Virus record (IMG/VR): IMGVR_UViG_3300017746_004916
Coordinates: 1-31,400 of that record
Reading direction: 5' to 3' (one strand)
DNA: 31,400 bases
DNA from: a virus
This document shows, piece by piece, positions 16,330 to 24,486 of the stretch (position 1 is its first letter; each line of letters begins with the position of its first letter). Made by a program: the position numbers and the translations under genes. The notes beneath the pieces are model-generated. The model was not told the DNA's origin. It was given only the letters and a program-made list of their open reading frames with translations, and made no database searches.

Positions 16330-16685
16330 TTTTGACTATCACCTTTCATAATTCTATAATTATCTTCTACAGAATCTGGAGTTGATACTTCTACTAATAT
16401 ACCAGCTTTTTTACAAAAGACTTGATGAGGTTCACACGGATCATTATGATAGACATCACCTTCTTTTAATACAGTTCTTTGTACTTCAGCATTCTCTGTC
16501 ATAATTTTTGTAACTAAGAATTCACCATTTAAGCATAACCAAGTTTCCATTTTTTCTTTATGAAAATGCATTGAAAACTTAGAACCTTCTTTAAAAGATA
16601 ATAGTTTACCACAATACTTATCATTTGTAGCAAAGATAAGCTCGTGACCCCAGCCTTTCTCTACAAAGCCTTTAAGTTTTGTCAT
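16326..16685 (-). CDS. Small cupin protein (sugar isomerase/epimerase-like)
   Basis: 119 aa single cupin. It starts with KGWGHELIFATNDKYCGK, like the C-terminal half of type II phosphomannose isomerases and capsule-gene cupins. It then has the metal-binding MHFHKEKMETW motif (residues about 39-49) and a second strand motif GDVYHNDPCEPHQVF. It is a likely metal-binding sugar or sugar-phosphate modifying protein. It lies between the HldE nucleotidyltransferase domain (14-nt overlap) and the short carbamoyltransferase (4-nt overlap), so it is probably part of the same glycan pathway. The true substrate is unknown; a regulator or binding role is possible. Confidence 0.7.
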   Translation of the reverse strand: MTKLKGFVEKGWGHELIFATNDKYCGKLLSFKEGSKFSMHFHKEKMETWLCLNGEFLVTKIMTENAEVQRTVLKEGDVYHNDPCEPHQVFCKKAGILVEVSTPDSVEDNYRIMKGDSQK

Positions 16686-17061
16686 TAATCCACTCCAAAA
16701 TTTTTGTAGAAGATTGATCTGGCACTGTTTCGAAAATCTTAATTAGTGCTAATCCATTACCTACAACCCAACTTGGTTCATAGTCTCCGCCTTTAGTAAT
16801 CATCCACGGTCTCACTTTTTTGATTAACTCTAAAGGAGTATCCTCTTCAAATATAATAACTTCATCAACATACCTAATTGCTTCTAGTACAATCTTTCTA
16901 TCTTTTTCGTTATGAAAGGATTCTCTTTTTATTCTTTTCATACTTTCATCAGAATTAAGACCAACTACAAGCTTATCTCCTAGTTCACGAGATTTTTTTA
17001 GATAATCTATATGACCAGGGTGTATGATGTCAAAACATCCATTAGTAAAAATTACGTTCAA
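16672..17061 (-). CDS. hldE2: HldE nucleotidyltransferase domain as stand-alone gene (ADP-heptose synthase)
   Basis: 129 aa, equal to the C-terminal half of HldE (RfaE2). Nucleotidyltransferase signature: VIFTNGCFDIIHPGHIDYL with His14-x-x-His17, then VGLNSDESMKRIK, DTPLELIKKVRPWMITKGGDY, and the closing SSTKILEWI. It joins heptose-1-phosphate to ATP to give ADP-heptose. The start is TTG, preceded by GGAG at good distance. It is the first gene of the left-going block, separated from its partner kinase gene by the cupin, the short carbamoyltransferase and the bilin cassette. Confidence 0.87.
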   Translation of the reverse strand: MNVIFTNGCFDIIHPGHIDYLKKSRELGDKLVVGLNSDESMKRIKRESFHNEKDRKIVLEAIRYVDEVIIFEEDTPLELIKKVRPWMITKGGDYEPSWVVGNGLALIKIFETVPDQSSTKILEWINDKT

Positions 17062-17085
17062 TCAACTTCTCCACATTTGTTTTTA

Positions 17086-17093
17086 TATAAATA
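17086..17093 (+). promoter_or_regulatory. T4-type late promoter box TATAAATA
   Basis: Exact match to the T4 late-promoter -10 box, 56 nt upstream of the gp13 start, in the divergent gap between the accessory genes and the morphogenesis module. It would use the sliding-clamp-dependent late sigma system (gp55/gp33 type), whose genes are not in this window. Confidence 0.75.
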
Positions 17094-17110
17094 GAATCAA
17101 TAATAGATAT

Positions 17111-17116
17111 ATTATA
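17111..17116 (-). promoter_or_regulatory. Possible -10 box (TATAAT) for the leftward accessory operon
   Basis: On the minus strand this reads TGGTATAATAT, an exact TATAAT hexamer about 50 nt upstream of the HldE nucleotidyltransferase start. No clear TTGACA lies at the proper distance, so it is a weak host-type or early/middle promoter candidate. Confidence 0.35.
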
Positions 17117-17148
17117 CCACAGTTTTCGGCAAAAGTACAGGAAAAAAT

Positions 17149-17904
17149 ATGGCAGCTCCAAATTCACGATCTACGTTACTTGATTATTGCCTCAGAAAAC
17201 TCGGTGCACCTGTCCTCGAGATAAATGTCGATGCAGATCAACTTGAAGATAGGTTAGACGAAGCTCTTCAAGTGTACCAAGAGTTTCACTCTGACGCTAC
17301 AGTAAAAACGTATTTAAAGCATTTAGTTACTTCAACAGATGTGACAAATAAATATATTCCTATATCATCTAATATTATATATGTAAGTCGTTTGTTACCC
17401 TTTTCGGATTCAACAAGCTCAAGTTCAAATATGTTTGGTATCAAATATCAAATGATGTTGAACGATATATCTGACTTACAAAATTTCTCAGGTGATCTAG
17501 CATACTATACACAGATGCAACAATATTTATCTCTTCTAGATTCTACTTTACATGGTAGTCCTACTGTTCAATTTTCTCGACATCAAGATCGCTTAAATAT
17601 TTTTGGTGATTTTGAAGATGGAGACATTAAAGCTGGAGATTATGTTTTAGCGGAAGTTTATCAAATTCTTGATCCAAGTCAGCATACTTCAGTGTTTAAC
17701 GATATGTGGTTAAAGGATTATACTACTCAGCTTATCAAACTACAGTGGGGCGCAAACCTTATTAAATTTGAAGGCATGCAATTACCCGGTGGTGTTACAC
17801 TTAATGGTCGTCAGCTTTATGATGATGCTCAAGCTGAACTCGAAAAACTAATGGAAAAAATTAGATTAGAACACGAGCTTCCTGCTGATTTCTTTATAGG
17901 ATAA
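17149..17904 (+). CDS. 13: Neck protein gp13
   Basis: 251 aa (T4 gp13 is 309). The N-terminus is diagnostic for T4-like neck gp13: LLDYCLRKLGAP, then EINVDADQLEDRLDEALQ and YQEFH. gp13 with gp14 closes the filled head and forms the site where the tail docks. It is the first gene of the rightward late module, behind an exact late-promoter box and with AGGAAAA as ribosome site. The gp14 gene follows after 4 nt. Confidence 0.9.
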   Translation: MAAPNSRSTLLDYCLRKLGAPVLEINVDADQLEDRLDEALQVYQEFHSDATVKTYLKHLVTSTDVTNKYIPISSNIIYVSRLLPFSDSTSSSSNMFGIKYQMMLNDISDLQNFSGDLAYYTQMQQYLSLLDSTLHGSPTVQFSRHQDRLNIFGDFEDGDIKAGDYVLAEVYQILDPSQHTSVFNDMWLKDYTTQLIKLQWGANLIKFEGMQLPGGVTLNGRQLYDDAQAELEKLMEKIRLEHELPADFFIG

Positions 17905-17908
17905 AATA

Positions 17909-19027
17909 ATGGCAACTAACGCTTACTTCAGTGACAGGGTCACATCAGAACAAAGACTATATGAAGACATCATTATTGAGTCTCTAAAAATGTATGGCCA
18001 AGATGTGTACTATCTACCTCGAACACTCGTAAACGTTAACACTATTTTAAATGAAGATATTCCATCTACATTTAGTAATGCATATAAAATAGAAATGTAT
18101 ATTGAAAATGTCGAAGGTTTTGAAGGTGAAGGAGATATATTTACTAAATTCGGTGTAGAGATAAGAGATGAAGCTACGTTTGTTGTTTCTAGGAAAAGAT
18201 TTGGTAATGCTGTAGTACAATATGATAATCAAATTGAAACCGACAGACCTCAAGAAGGAGACTTAATATATCTTCCATTGAGTCAATCTTTATTTGAAAT
18301 AGGACATGTTGAAAAAGAACAACCATTTTATCAATTAGCACAGTTACCTACATTCAAAATGAGATGTAATCTATTTGAATATTCAGGTGAGCAACTTAAT
18401 ACTGGAGTAGGACAGATAGATGATACAGAAGTTTATTCAACATTTCAATATGTTCTCGGATATACTAAACCAAAAATTGCTACTGGCACAACCACAATAT
18501 CAGGCGGATCAATTGACGCAGTCTCAATTGCTGATAGTGGCGACGGTTATCGCGGAACAGCACCTAGCGTTTCGGTAAGTGCACCAGATTCTGGAGGAAC
18601 AAGAGCAATTCTAGGAACAGTTCTAACTGGAGGTAAAATTTCAGGTATTACTATTTCTAATGCAGGTGCAGGTTACTCATCAGCTCCTACAATAACAATT
18701 GGTGGTCCAACTGATGTAGAATTTGTAAGAGGTGAGACAATTACACAAACATTTGCAAGTGGTGTAAAAATGTCTGGCGAAGTAATTAAACAAAACGATT
18801 CAGATGCACTTCTTTATATCGCACATGCAGGAGCAGATGATGGTCTTTACCATGAGTTTGCAACAGGCCTAGATATAACAGGTGCACAATCTTTTGCGGC
18901 TTCTACAATTAAATCTGTAACCGAATTAGATAATAGTTCAGACACTGAAGACAATACGGACTTTGATAATGATATGACAGGATTCTTAGACTTTAGCGAA
19001 AATAATCCGTTTGGAGATCCTGAATAA
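17909..19027 (+). CDS. 14: Neck protein gp14, with inserted Gly-rich repeat domain
   Basis: 372 aa, longer than T4 gp14 (256). Residues 1-170 match the family (TSEQRLYEDIIIESLKMYG, YYLPRTLVNVN, GDIFTKFGVEIRDEATFVVS). Residues about 195-270 look inserted: two copies of a GGxI-x-V/I-x-GxGYxxAPxVxV pattern often seen in fibre and decoration domains of marine phages. The end is acidic (SSDTEDNTDFDNDMTGF). It works with gp13 at the head-tail junction. The extra domain probably projects from the collar (inference). The next gene overlaps by 1 nt. Confidence 0.88.
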   Translation: MATNAYFSDRVTSEQRLYEDIIIESLKMYGQDVYYLPRTLVNVNTILNEDIPSTFSNAYKIEMYIENVEGFEGEGDIFTKFGVEIRDEATFVVSRKRFGNAVVQYDNQIETDRPQEGDLIYLPLSQSLFEIGHVEKEQPFYQLAQLPTFKMRCNLFEYSGEQLNTGVGQIDDTEVYSTFQYVLGYTKPKIATGTTTISGGSIDAVSIADSGDGYRGTAPSVSVSAPDSGGTRAILGTVLTGGKISGITISNAGAGYSSAPTITIGGPTDVEFVRGETITQTFASGVKMSGEVIKQNDSDALLYIAHAGADDGLYHEFATGLDITGAQSFAASTIKSVTELDNSSDTEDNTDFDNDMTGFLDFSENNPFGDPE

Positions 19028-19293
19028 TGAACGATGATATGTTTGATTTCGGTTTTACTGCAGTTAATGAAGATGAACTGACTGCGGTACAAGATGCACA
19101 AAAAGCTGTAGGTGATACTGCAGTTGAAGCTAGAACTTCTCAAGACAAACTTGATAGATTATATAACGCTATCACGCCATTATTAAATAATCTTAAAGCG
19201 AATCCAGAAAAAGATTATATTCTTTGGCCGAATAGATTAGCTAAAGTTGAACAGTTCGAAGATAAATTACAAGAAATCTATAAGGGTTCATAA
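19027..19293 (+). CDS. Small conserved phage protein between gp14 and gp15
   Basis: 88 aa with 1-nt overlaps (TAATG) at both ends, so it is translated as part of the neck operon. The acidic N-terminus is followed by an alpha-helical middle and the motif ILWPNRLAKVEQFEDKLQEIY, a pattern I associate with small hypothetical proteins at this place in other marine T4-likes. No enzyme motif is seen. The function is unknown; the position suggests a minor neck or tail-completion factor. Confidence 0.75.
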   Translation: MNDDMFDFGFTAVNEDELTAVQDAQKAVGDTAVEARTSQDKLDRLYNAITPLLNNLKANPEKDYILWPNRLAKVEQFEDKLQEIYKGS

Positions 19294-20120
19294 TGTTTGG
19301 AAATTATTTTTATCACCAAAGAGTTGTAAAAGGCGTATCGACATTCGGTAAAGTCTTTAACGACATATTTGTTATACGTAAAGATGCATCAGGTAAAGTT
19401 GTAAGTCAAATAAAAGTTCCTTTGTCATATGCACCTAAACAAAAATTCTTAGAAAGAATTAGATCAGTTCCTCAAGAAGGACAAAATCATATTGCAATGA
19501 AGTTGCCAAGAATGTCATTTGAAATTAGTGGTATTTCTTATGATACTGCTCGGCAGCTGCCAAAAGGTAATTTTGAAAGTAAGCCTGGGTCAACAACCAG
19601 CCGAAGACAAAAATTTAGACAGTCAGTTCCTTATATAATGAACTATGATTTAAATGTTTATGCTAAAAACCAAGATGATGCATTACAAATAGTTGAGCAA
19701 ATAATTCCATATTTTAATCCTCAATATACATTGACTATTAAACCGTTTGGAACATCATATGATGTTTCAGAAGATGTACCTATTATTTTAACTGGTGTTT
19801 CACTTTCAGATGATTTCGAAGGAGATGTTGCAAGTAGACGAACTATAATTTATACATTATCTTTTGATATGCATGTTAACTTCTACGGTCCAATTAATGA
19901 AGGTGGAATCATTAGAAAGTCAATTGGTGCTCTTGATATTCTTGGTGGAGTAACAACAGTTGATTCAAATGGTGGAAGTAAAATTACAACTACACAAGTA
20001 ACTACCCCATTAGAAAAAATTACCGTAACACCGAATCCAATTGGTGTATCACCTGATAGTGATTTTGGATTCACTGAAACTATTATATTAGCAAGCGATT
20101 CAGATGCTGCTGTGAATTAA
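19293..20120 (+). CDS. 15: Tail sheath terminator/completion protein gp15
   Basis: 275 aa, as in T4 (272). The start MFGNYFYHQRVVKGVSTFGKVFNDIFVIR and PLSYAPKQKFLERI match gp15, which caps the tail tube and sheath and joins the tail to the head neck. The C-terminal tail (PDSDFGFTETIILASDSDAAVN) is rich in Asp-Ser. It lies between the small 88-aa gene and gp16 in the canonical T4 order. Confidence 0.9.
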   Translation: MFGNYFYHQRVVKGVSTFGKVFNDIFVIRKDASGKVVSQIKVPLSYAPKQKFLERIRSVPQEGQNHIAMKLPRMSFEISGISYDTARQLPKGNFESKPGSTTSRRQKFRQSVPYIMNYDLNVYAKNQDDALQIVEQIIPYFNPQYTLTIKPFGTSYDVSEDVPIILTGVSLSDDFEGDVASRRTIIYTLSFDMHVNFYGPINEGGIIRKSIGALDILGGVTTVDSNGGSKITTTQVTTPLEKITVTPNPIGVSPDSDFGFTETIILASDSDAAVN

Positions 20121-20130
20121 GGAGACCAAA

Positions 20131-20493
20131 TTGATTGATTCTGATAATGTTAAAGGTGACTATGATTATTCAAGAGAAACCTATTATCAACTTATTGAAA
20201 AAGGTAAAGAAAGTCTTGAACTAGCAATTAGAATTGCTGAAGAAACAGAACATCCTAGAGCGATTGAAGTTTTAGCCGGGATGATTAAAAATGTTTCAGA
20301 CGTAAATGATAAATTGATGGACCTTAATCGTAAGTTAAAAAATATAGATAATGAAGAAATTAAAAAAGTTCAAAATAACACGACTAATAATGTAATGATT
20401 GCATCAACTGCTGACTTACAAAAATTATTGAAACAAGACGCGAAAGAGAGTATTATTGATGTCACACCAAGAGAGCTACCTAGGGAATCCTAA
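20131..20493 (+). CDS. 16: Terminase small subunit gp16
   Basis: 120 aa (T4 164). The start is TTG, supported by AAGGAGA 5 nt upstream; no ATG suits the conserved N-terminus. Residues 10-70 (YDYSRETYYQLIEKGKESLELAI, EHPRAIEVLAGMIKNVSDVN) match the gp16 helical core that oligomerises and stimulates the gp17 ATPase. It overlaps gp17 by 35 nt, giving coupled translation of the two terminase subunits. Confidence 0.87.
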   Translation: MIDSDNVKGDYDYSRETYYQLIEKGKESLELAIRIAEETEHPRAIEVLAGMIKNVSDVNDKLMDLNRKLKNIDNEEIKKVQNNTTNNVMIASTADLQKLLKQDAKESIIDVTPRELPRES

Positions 20494-22060
20494 TGTTAAG
20501 CGCGATGGTGTTGATCAAGAATGGACTACTGAACTTGTAGAAGAATACATGCGGTGTTCAAAAGATCCTCAATACTTCGCTGCTAAATATATAAAAGTTA
20601 TTTCACTCGATGAAGGTCTAGTTGAATTCAACCTGTACCCTTATCAAATAGACATGTTTAGGCATTTTAATGACAATCGCTTTAGTATTGTTTTGGCATG
20701 TAGGCAATCAGGAAAATCAATATCGGCCTGTGCCTATTTGCTATGGTACACCCTCTTTACGCCAGAGAAAACGGTCGCGGTACTTGCGAATAAAGGGGCA
20801 ACAGCTAGGGAAATGCTCTCACGCATTACGCTCATGCTGGAAAACATTCCTTTCTTTTTACAAGCTGGGGCAAAAGCTCTTAACAAAGGTAATATTGAGT
20901 TTAGTAATAACTCTAGGATTATTGCTACTGCTACTACTGGGTCTTCAATTCGTGGTCTTTCTGTCAACCTTCTATACCTTGATGAGTTCGCTTTTGTAGA
21001 AAGAGCAACTGAATTTTATACTTCAACTTATCCGGTTGTATCTGCAGGTAAAGACACAAAGGTTATTATTACATCAACTGCAAATGGAATTGGTAATCAG
21101 TTTCATAAGATCTGGGAAGGAGCGGTACAAAAAACAAATGAATATTCAAGTTTTAGAGTTGATTGGTGGGATGTACCGGGGCGTGATGAGAAGTGGAAAG
21201 AAGAAACAATATCCAACACTTCACAATTGCAGTTCGATCAAGAATTCGGAAATACATTCTTCGGTACTGGCAATACTCTTATCAATGCAGAAACACTCTT
21301 AAAGTTAAGAGCTAAAAGACATACTAAAGTATTAGAAGGTGGAGATCTTTTAATATACGAAGAACCGCTCACTGGTCATGAATATATCATGACTGTAGAT
21401 GTAGCAAGGGGAAGAGGTCAGGATTACTCTACATTCAATTTGATCGATATTAGCGTTCGCCCATTTAAACAGGTTGCTGTATATCGCAATAACACTATCT
21501 CTCCATTACTCTTCCCTAATATTATTTATAAGTATGGAAAATTATATAATGATGCATATGTTATTGTAGAATCAAATGATCAAGGATCTTTGGTAACCAA
21601 TGGTCTTTATCAGGATTTAGAATATGAAAATATGCATGTTTCAAGTATGGTGAAAGCTGATTCTGTAGGAATCGAGATGACAAGAAAAACAAAAAGACTC
21701 GGTTGTTCTGGAATTAAAGATTTATTAGAACATGACAAAATTGATATTTCTGATGAAAATACTATTATGGAAATATCAACATTTGTATCAAAAGGAATAT
21801 CTTACGAAGCACAAGACGGAAACCATGATGATCTCATGATGAATCTAGTAATGTTTGGTTATTTTTGTTCTACTCAATATTTTACTGATATGACTGACAT
21901 TAATCTAAAAGAAATGATGTTTAAGCAAAGAATGAAAGAAATTGAAGATGATTTACCTGGGTTTGGTTATCAAAGTACTGGAATGGAAAATATAGTAACC
22001 ATGACAGAAGATCAAATGATGGGTAGGGAATGGGCAGTGGAAGAAAGTGAAGATTTTTAA
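20459..22060 (+). CDS. 17: Terminase large subunit gp17 (packaging ATPase/nuclease)
   Basis: 533 aa from the ATG at 20459; a TTG one codon upstream is less likely. Walker A CRQSGKS at 81-87, Walker B LLYLDE at 171-176, coupling motif TSTANG at 205-210. The C-terminal RNase-H-like nuclease has its first Asp at 314 in TVDVARGRGQDY (cf. T4 DVSEGRGQDY) and a last acidic pair in GNHDDLMMNLVMF. It pumps DNA into the prohead through the gp20 portal and cuts the concatemer. All key residues are intact. Confidence 0.95.
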   Translation: MSHQESYLGNPNVKRDGVDQEWTTELVEEYMRCSKDPQYFAAKYIKVISLDEGLVEFNLYPYQIDMFRHFNDNRFSIVLACRQSGKSISACAYLLWYTLFTPEKTVAVLANKGATAREMLSRITLMLENIPFFLQAGAKALNKGNIEFSNNSRIIATATTGSSIRGLSVNLLYLDEFAFVERATEFYTSTYPVVSAGKDTKVIITSTANGIGNQFHKIWEGAVQKTNEYSSFRVDWWDVPGRDEKWKEETISNTSQLQFDQEFGNTFFGTGNTLINAETLLKLRAKRHTKVLEGGDLLIYEEPLTGHEYIMTVDVARGRGQDYSTFNLIDISVRPFKQVAVYRNNTISPLLFPNIIYKYGKLYNDAYVIVESNDQGSLVTNGLYQDLEYENMHVSSMVKADSVGIEMTRKTKRLGCSGIKDLLEHDKIDISDENTIMEISTFVSKGISYEAQDGNHDDLMMNLVMFGYFCSTQYFTDMTDINLKEMMFKQRMKEIEDDLPGFGYQSTGMENIVTMTEDQMMGREWAVEESEDF

Positions 22061-22072
22061 GATTCATTTTAT

Positions 22073-22080
22073 TATAAATA
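22073..22080 (+). promoter_or_regulatory. T4-type late promoter box TATAAATA
   Basis: Exact match, 67 nt upstream of the tail sheath gene, in the 86-nt gap after gp17. It would boost sheath and tube expression relative to terminase. Confidence 0.78.
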
Positions 22081-22146
22081 GTTACAGGTGAAAAAATTAA
22101 CTAGCGTATTATGTGGAACTTATAATTTAACTGAGAGGAAAATAGC

Positions 22147-23880
22147 ATGGCTTTTTCAGAATCTCCATCAATTGTAGTTAGAGAAATCGATCTTTCTGGG
22201 GTAGTCCCTTCAGTTTCGAGTTCTACTGGTGCATTTGCTGGTAACTTCGAATGGGGCCCAGTTCTCACACCAAAGAAAATCAATAATGAAATTAAACTGG
22301 TAGAGACATTTGGCGCACCTACAGAAACTACAACTCGTAACTTTCATGAAGCATCATACTTCTTGAAATATACTTCAGATCTTCGAGTAGTACGTGTGAT
22401 CGACTCAGATGCTAAGAATGCATTTGTTGGCGGTGCCGCTACAGGCGACGCAACACACGTCATTAAAGAAGAAAATGATTGGGACCTACAAAAAGGAACT
22501 CAAGAAACTAATAAAAGACAATGGTTTGCAAAATACCCAGGTGACCTAGGTAATTCATTGCAAATTCAAGTTTGCCCATACGATTCAGCTGATGATGCTG
22601 CATTTACAACATGGGCTTTAGAAGATAACTTCGATGCAGCTCCAAACACTTCAGCATATGCCACTGGCAAAAATGCTTTGAGAGATGAGGCTCACGTTGC
22701 TATCGTCGACAGAAACGGTAAATTTACTGGAACTAGAGGAGCAGTCCTCGAAACTTTCCCATTTGTATCTTTTGCAAGTGATGCAAAAACTGCTGATGGA
22801 ACTTCAAACTATATTAAAGATGTTATTAATAACAGATCAGAATATGTTTGGATGGGTTTCCATGACAGTGACCATGCAAATGCTGGAACTGATGCTGACA
22901 GCGGTGATAACTATAAAATGGCTGTTGAAGCAGTAAAAACTTACAACCTAGCGAATGGCGCGGCGTCTGCATTTAGCTCAGCTGGTGCACTCGGCAAGTT
23001 CTTACTAGGTTATGACAAATTCGCGGATAAAGATAATATCCAAGTTGATCTACTTATCGCTCCCGGATTGAATACCAGACTTTCAACTACTACTATGGCT
23101 AATAAACTGGTAACAGTTGCTCAGTCAACTAGAAAAGATTGTGTGGCAATTACATCTCCTTCTAAAGCTGATGTTATTGATACAACTACTCCAGTTACAA
23201 ATACTGTAGCAGGAACTGGTACATTCACTAAGTCTTCTTATCTCTTTGTAGATAATAACTGGCTTAAAGTATACGATAAGTATAACGATAAATATATCAA
23301 TATCTCTGGTGCATCTTCTACAGCAGGTATCATGGCAGCAACCGATTATGTTGCAGCTCCGTGGTTCTCGCCAGCTGGACCAAGACGTGGCCAATATCTT
23401 GGAATTACAGGACTAGCTTATACTCCTAATAAATCTGAGAGAGATACACTATATAAAGTCGGCGTCAACCCAATCGCCAATATCCCAGGTCAGGGTGTAT
23501 TACTCTTCGGTGATAAGACAATGCTTGCAAGACCTTCTGCTTTTGACAGAATCAATGTAAGAAGATTGTTCCTTACAATCGAAAGAGCAATAGCATTAGC
23601 TGCTCGGAACGTAATGTTCGAATTCAACGATGAATTCACAAGAGCAGAATTTGTTGGTATTGTAGAACCATTCCTAAGAGAAATCAAAGGAAGAAGAGGT
23701 ATCACAGACTTTAGAGTAATATGTGATGAAACCAATAACACGGCCGCTGTAATTGACCGCAATGAATTTATTGCCAACATTCTAGTTAAGCCTGCAAGAA
23801 GCATCAACTTCGTAACGTTGAACTTCGTAGCAGTCAGAACTGGCGTTGACTTTGAAGAAATTGCTGGCAACATAGCTTAA
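22147..23880 (+). CDS. 18: Tail sheath protein gp18
   Basis: 577 aa (T4 659). The N-terminus SPSIVVREIDLSGVVPSVSSSTGAFAG and the last 110 residues (VRRLFLTIERAIALAARNVMFE, GRRGITDFRVICD, NFVTLNFVAVRTGVDFEEI) are hallmark sheath sequence. It polymerises round the gp19 tube and contracts on infection. The variable outer domain (residues about 90-280) contains Asp-Ser-rich loops (IDSDAKN, YDSADD, HDSDHANAGTDADSGD). The Shine-Dalgarno is GAGAGGA. Confidence 0.95.
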   Translation: MAFSESPSIVVREIDLSGVVPSVSSSTGAFAGNFEWGPVLTPKKINNEIKLVETFGAPTETTTRNFHEASYFLKYTSDLRVVRVIDSDAKNAFVGGAATGDATHVIKEENDWDLQKGTQETNKRQWFAKYPGDLGNSLQIQVCPYDSADDAAFTTWALEDNFDAAPNTSAYATGKNALRDEAHVAIVDRNGKFTGTRGAVLETFPFVSFASDAKTADGTSNYIKDVINNRSEYVWMGFHDSDHANAGTDADSGDNYKMAVEAVKTYNLANGAASAFSSAGALGKFLLGYDKFADKDNIQVDLLIAPGLNTRLSTTTMANKLVTVAQSTRKDCVAITSPSKADVIDTTTPVTNTVAGTGTFTKSSYLFVDNNWLKVYDKYNDKYINISGASSTAGIMAATDYVAAPWFSPAGPRRGQYLGITGLAYTPNKSERDTLYKVGVNPIANIPGQGVLLFGDKTMLARPSAFDRINVRRLFLTIERAIALAARNVMFEFNDEFTRAEFVGIVEPFLREIKGRRGITDFRVICDETNNTAAVIDRNEFIANILVKPARSINFVTLNFVAVRTGVDFEEIAGNIA

Positions 23881-23893
23881 AGGAGATATGTAA

Positions 23894-24421
23894 ATGGCAA
23901 TTTTAGGAGTAGACGATTTTAAATCGAAAATCCGAGGTGGTGGTGCTCGTCCTAACTTATTTAAGACGACTTTAAACTTCCCTGGATATGCTGGTGGCGA
24001 TGTTGAGTTAACATCATTCATGTGTAAAACTGCACAACTTCCTGCATCAACCATTGCGCCAATTGTAGTTCCTTTTAGAGGACGACAGTTGCAAATGGCT
24101 GGTGATCGTACATTCGAACCTTGGACTGTTACTATCATTAATGATACTGACTTCCAAATTAGAGATGCAATGGAAAGATGGATGAATGGTATTTCAGCAC
24201 ATACTCAAAACACTGGCTTAGTCAATGTTAATGAATATGTAGCTGATATGATTGTTGAACAACTGAATAAAAACGGTGATACAATTAAGACGTATAACTT
24301 TACTGGAGCATTCCCAACTAATGTTTCTGCGATTGATTTGGCATATGATGCTAATGATGCAATCGAAGAATTCACTGTTGAGTTCCAGATTCAGTACTGG
24401 ACAAGTAACACTACATCTTAG
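23894..24421 (+). CDS. 19: Tail tube protein gp19
   Basis: 175 aa (T4 163). Strings such as RPNLFKTTLNFPGYA, TAQLPASTIAPIVVPFRGRQLQMAGDRTFEPWTVTIIND and the WMNGISAH loop match the T4-like tube protein, a two-sheet ring that stacks into the inner tube. AAAGGAGATATG gives a strong ribosome site. Unlike the sheath and fibre proteins it contains no Asp-Ser dipeptide, fitting its buried position. Confidence 0.93.
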   Translation: MAILGVDDFKSKIRGGGARPNLFKTTLNFPGYAGGDVELTSFMCKTAQLPASTIAPIVVPFRGRQLQMAGDRTFEPWTVTIINDTDFQIRDAMERWMNGISAHTQNTGLVNVNEYVADMIVEQLNKNGDTIKTYNFTGAFPTNVSAIDLAYDANDAIEEFTVEFQIQYWTSNTTS

Positions 24422-24428
24422 ATAAATA
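24421..24428 (+). promoter_or_regulatory. Possible weak late promoter (GATAAATA)
   Basis: One mismatch to TATAAATA, adjoining the gp19 stop and 58 nt before the gp20 start. The hairpin described below would fall in the leader RNA. Confidence 0.35.
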
Positions 24429-24433
24429 GAAGT

Positions 24434-24459
24434 ATGGGCGGGGTTTAGTCTCCGCCCAT
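24434..24459 (+). terminator. GC-rich hairpin between tube and portal genes
   Basis: ATGGGCGG and CCGCCCAT form an 8-bp perfect stem, extendable by one G-T and one G-C pair, around a TTTAGT loop. It is strikingly GC-rich for this genome. It is followed only by CTTAAATT, not a full T-run, so it may be a leaky terminator or an mRNA 3'-end stabiliser that keeps tube mRNA more abundant than portal mRNA. Confidence 0.6.
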
Positions 24460-24486
24460 CTTAAATTACTAGTAAAAGGTGAAATA

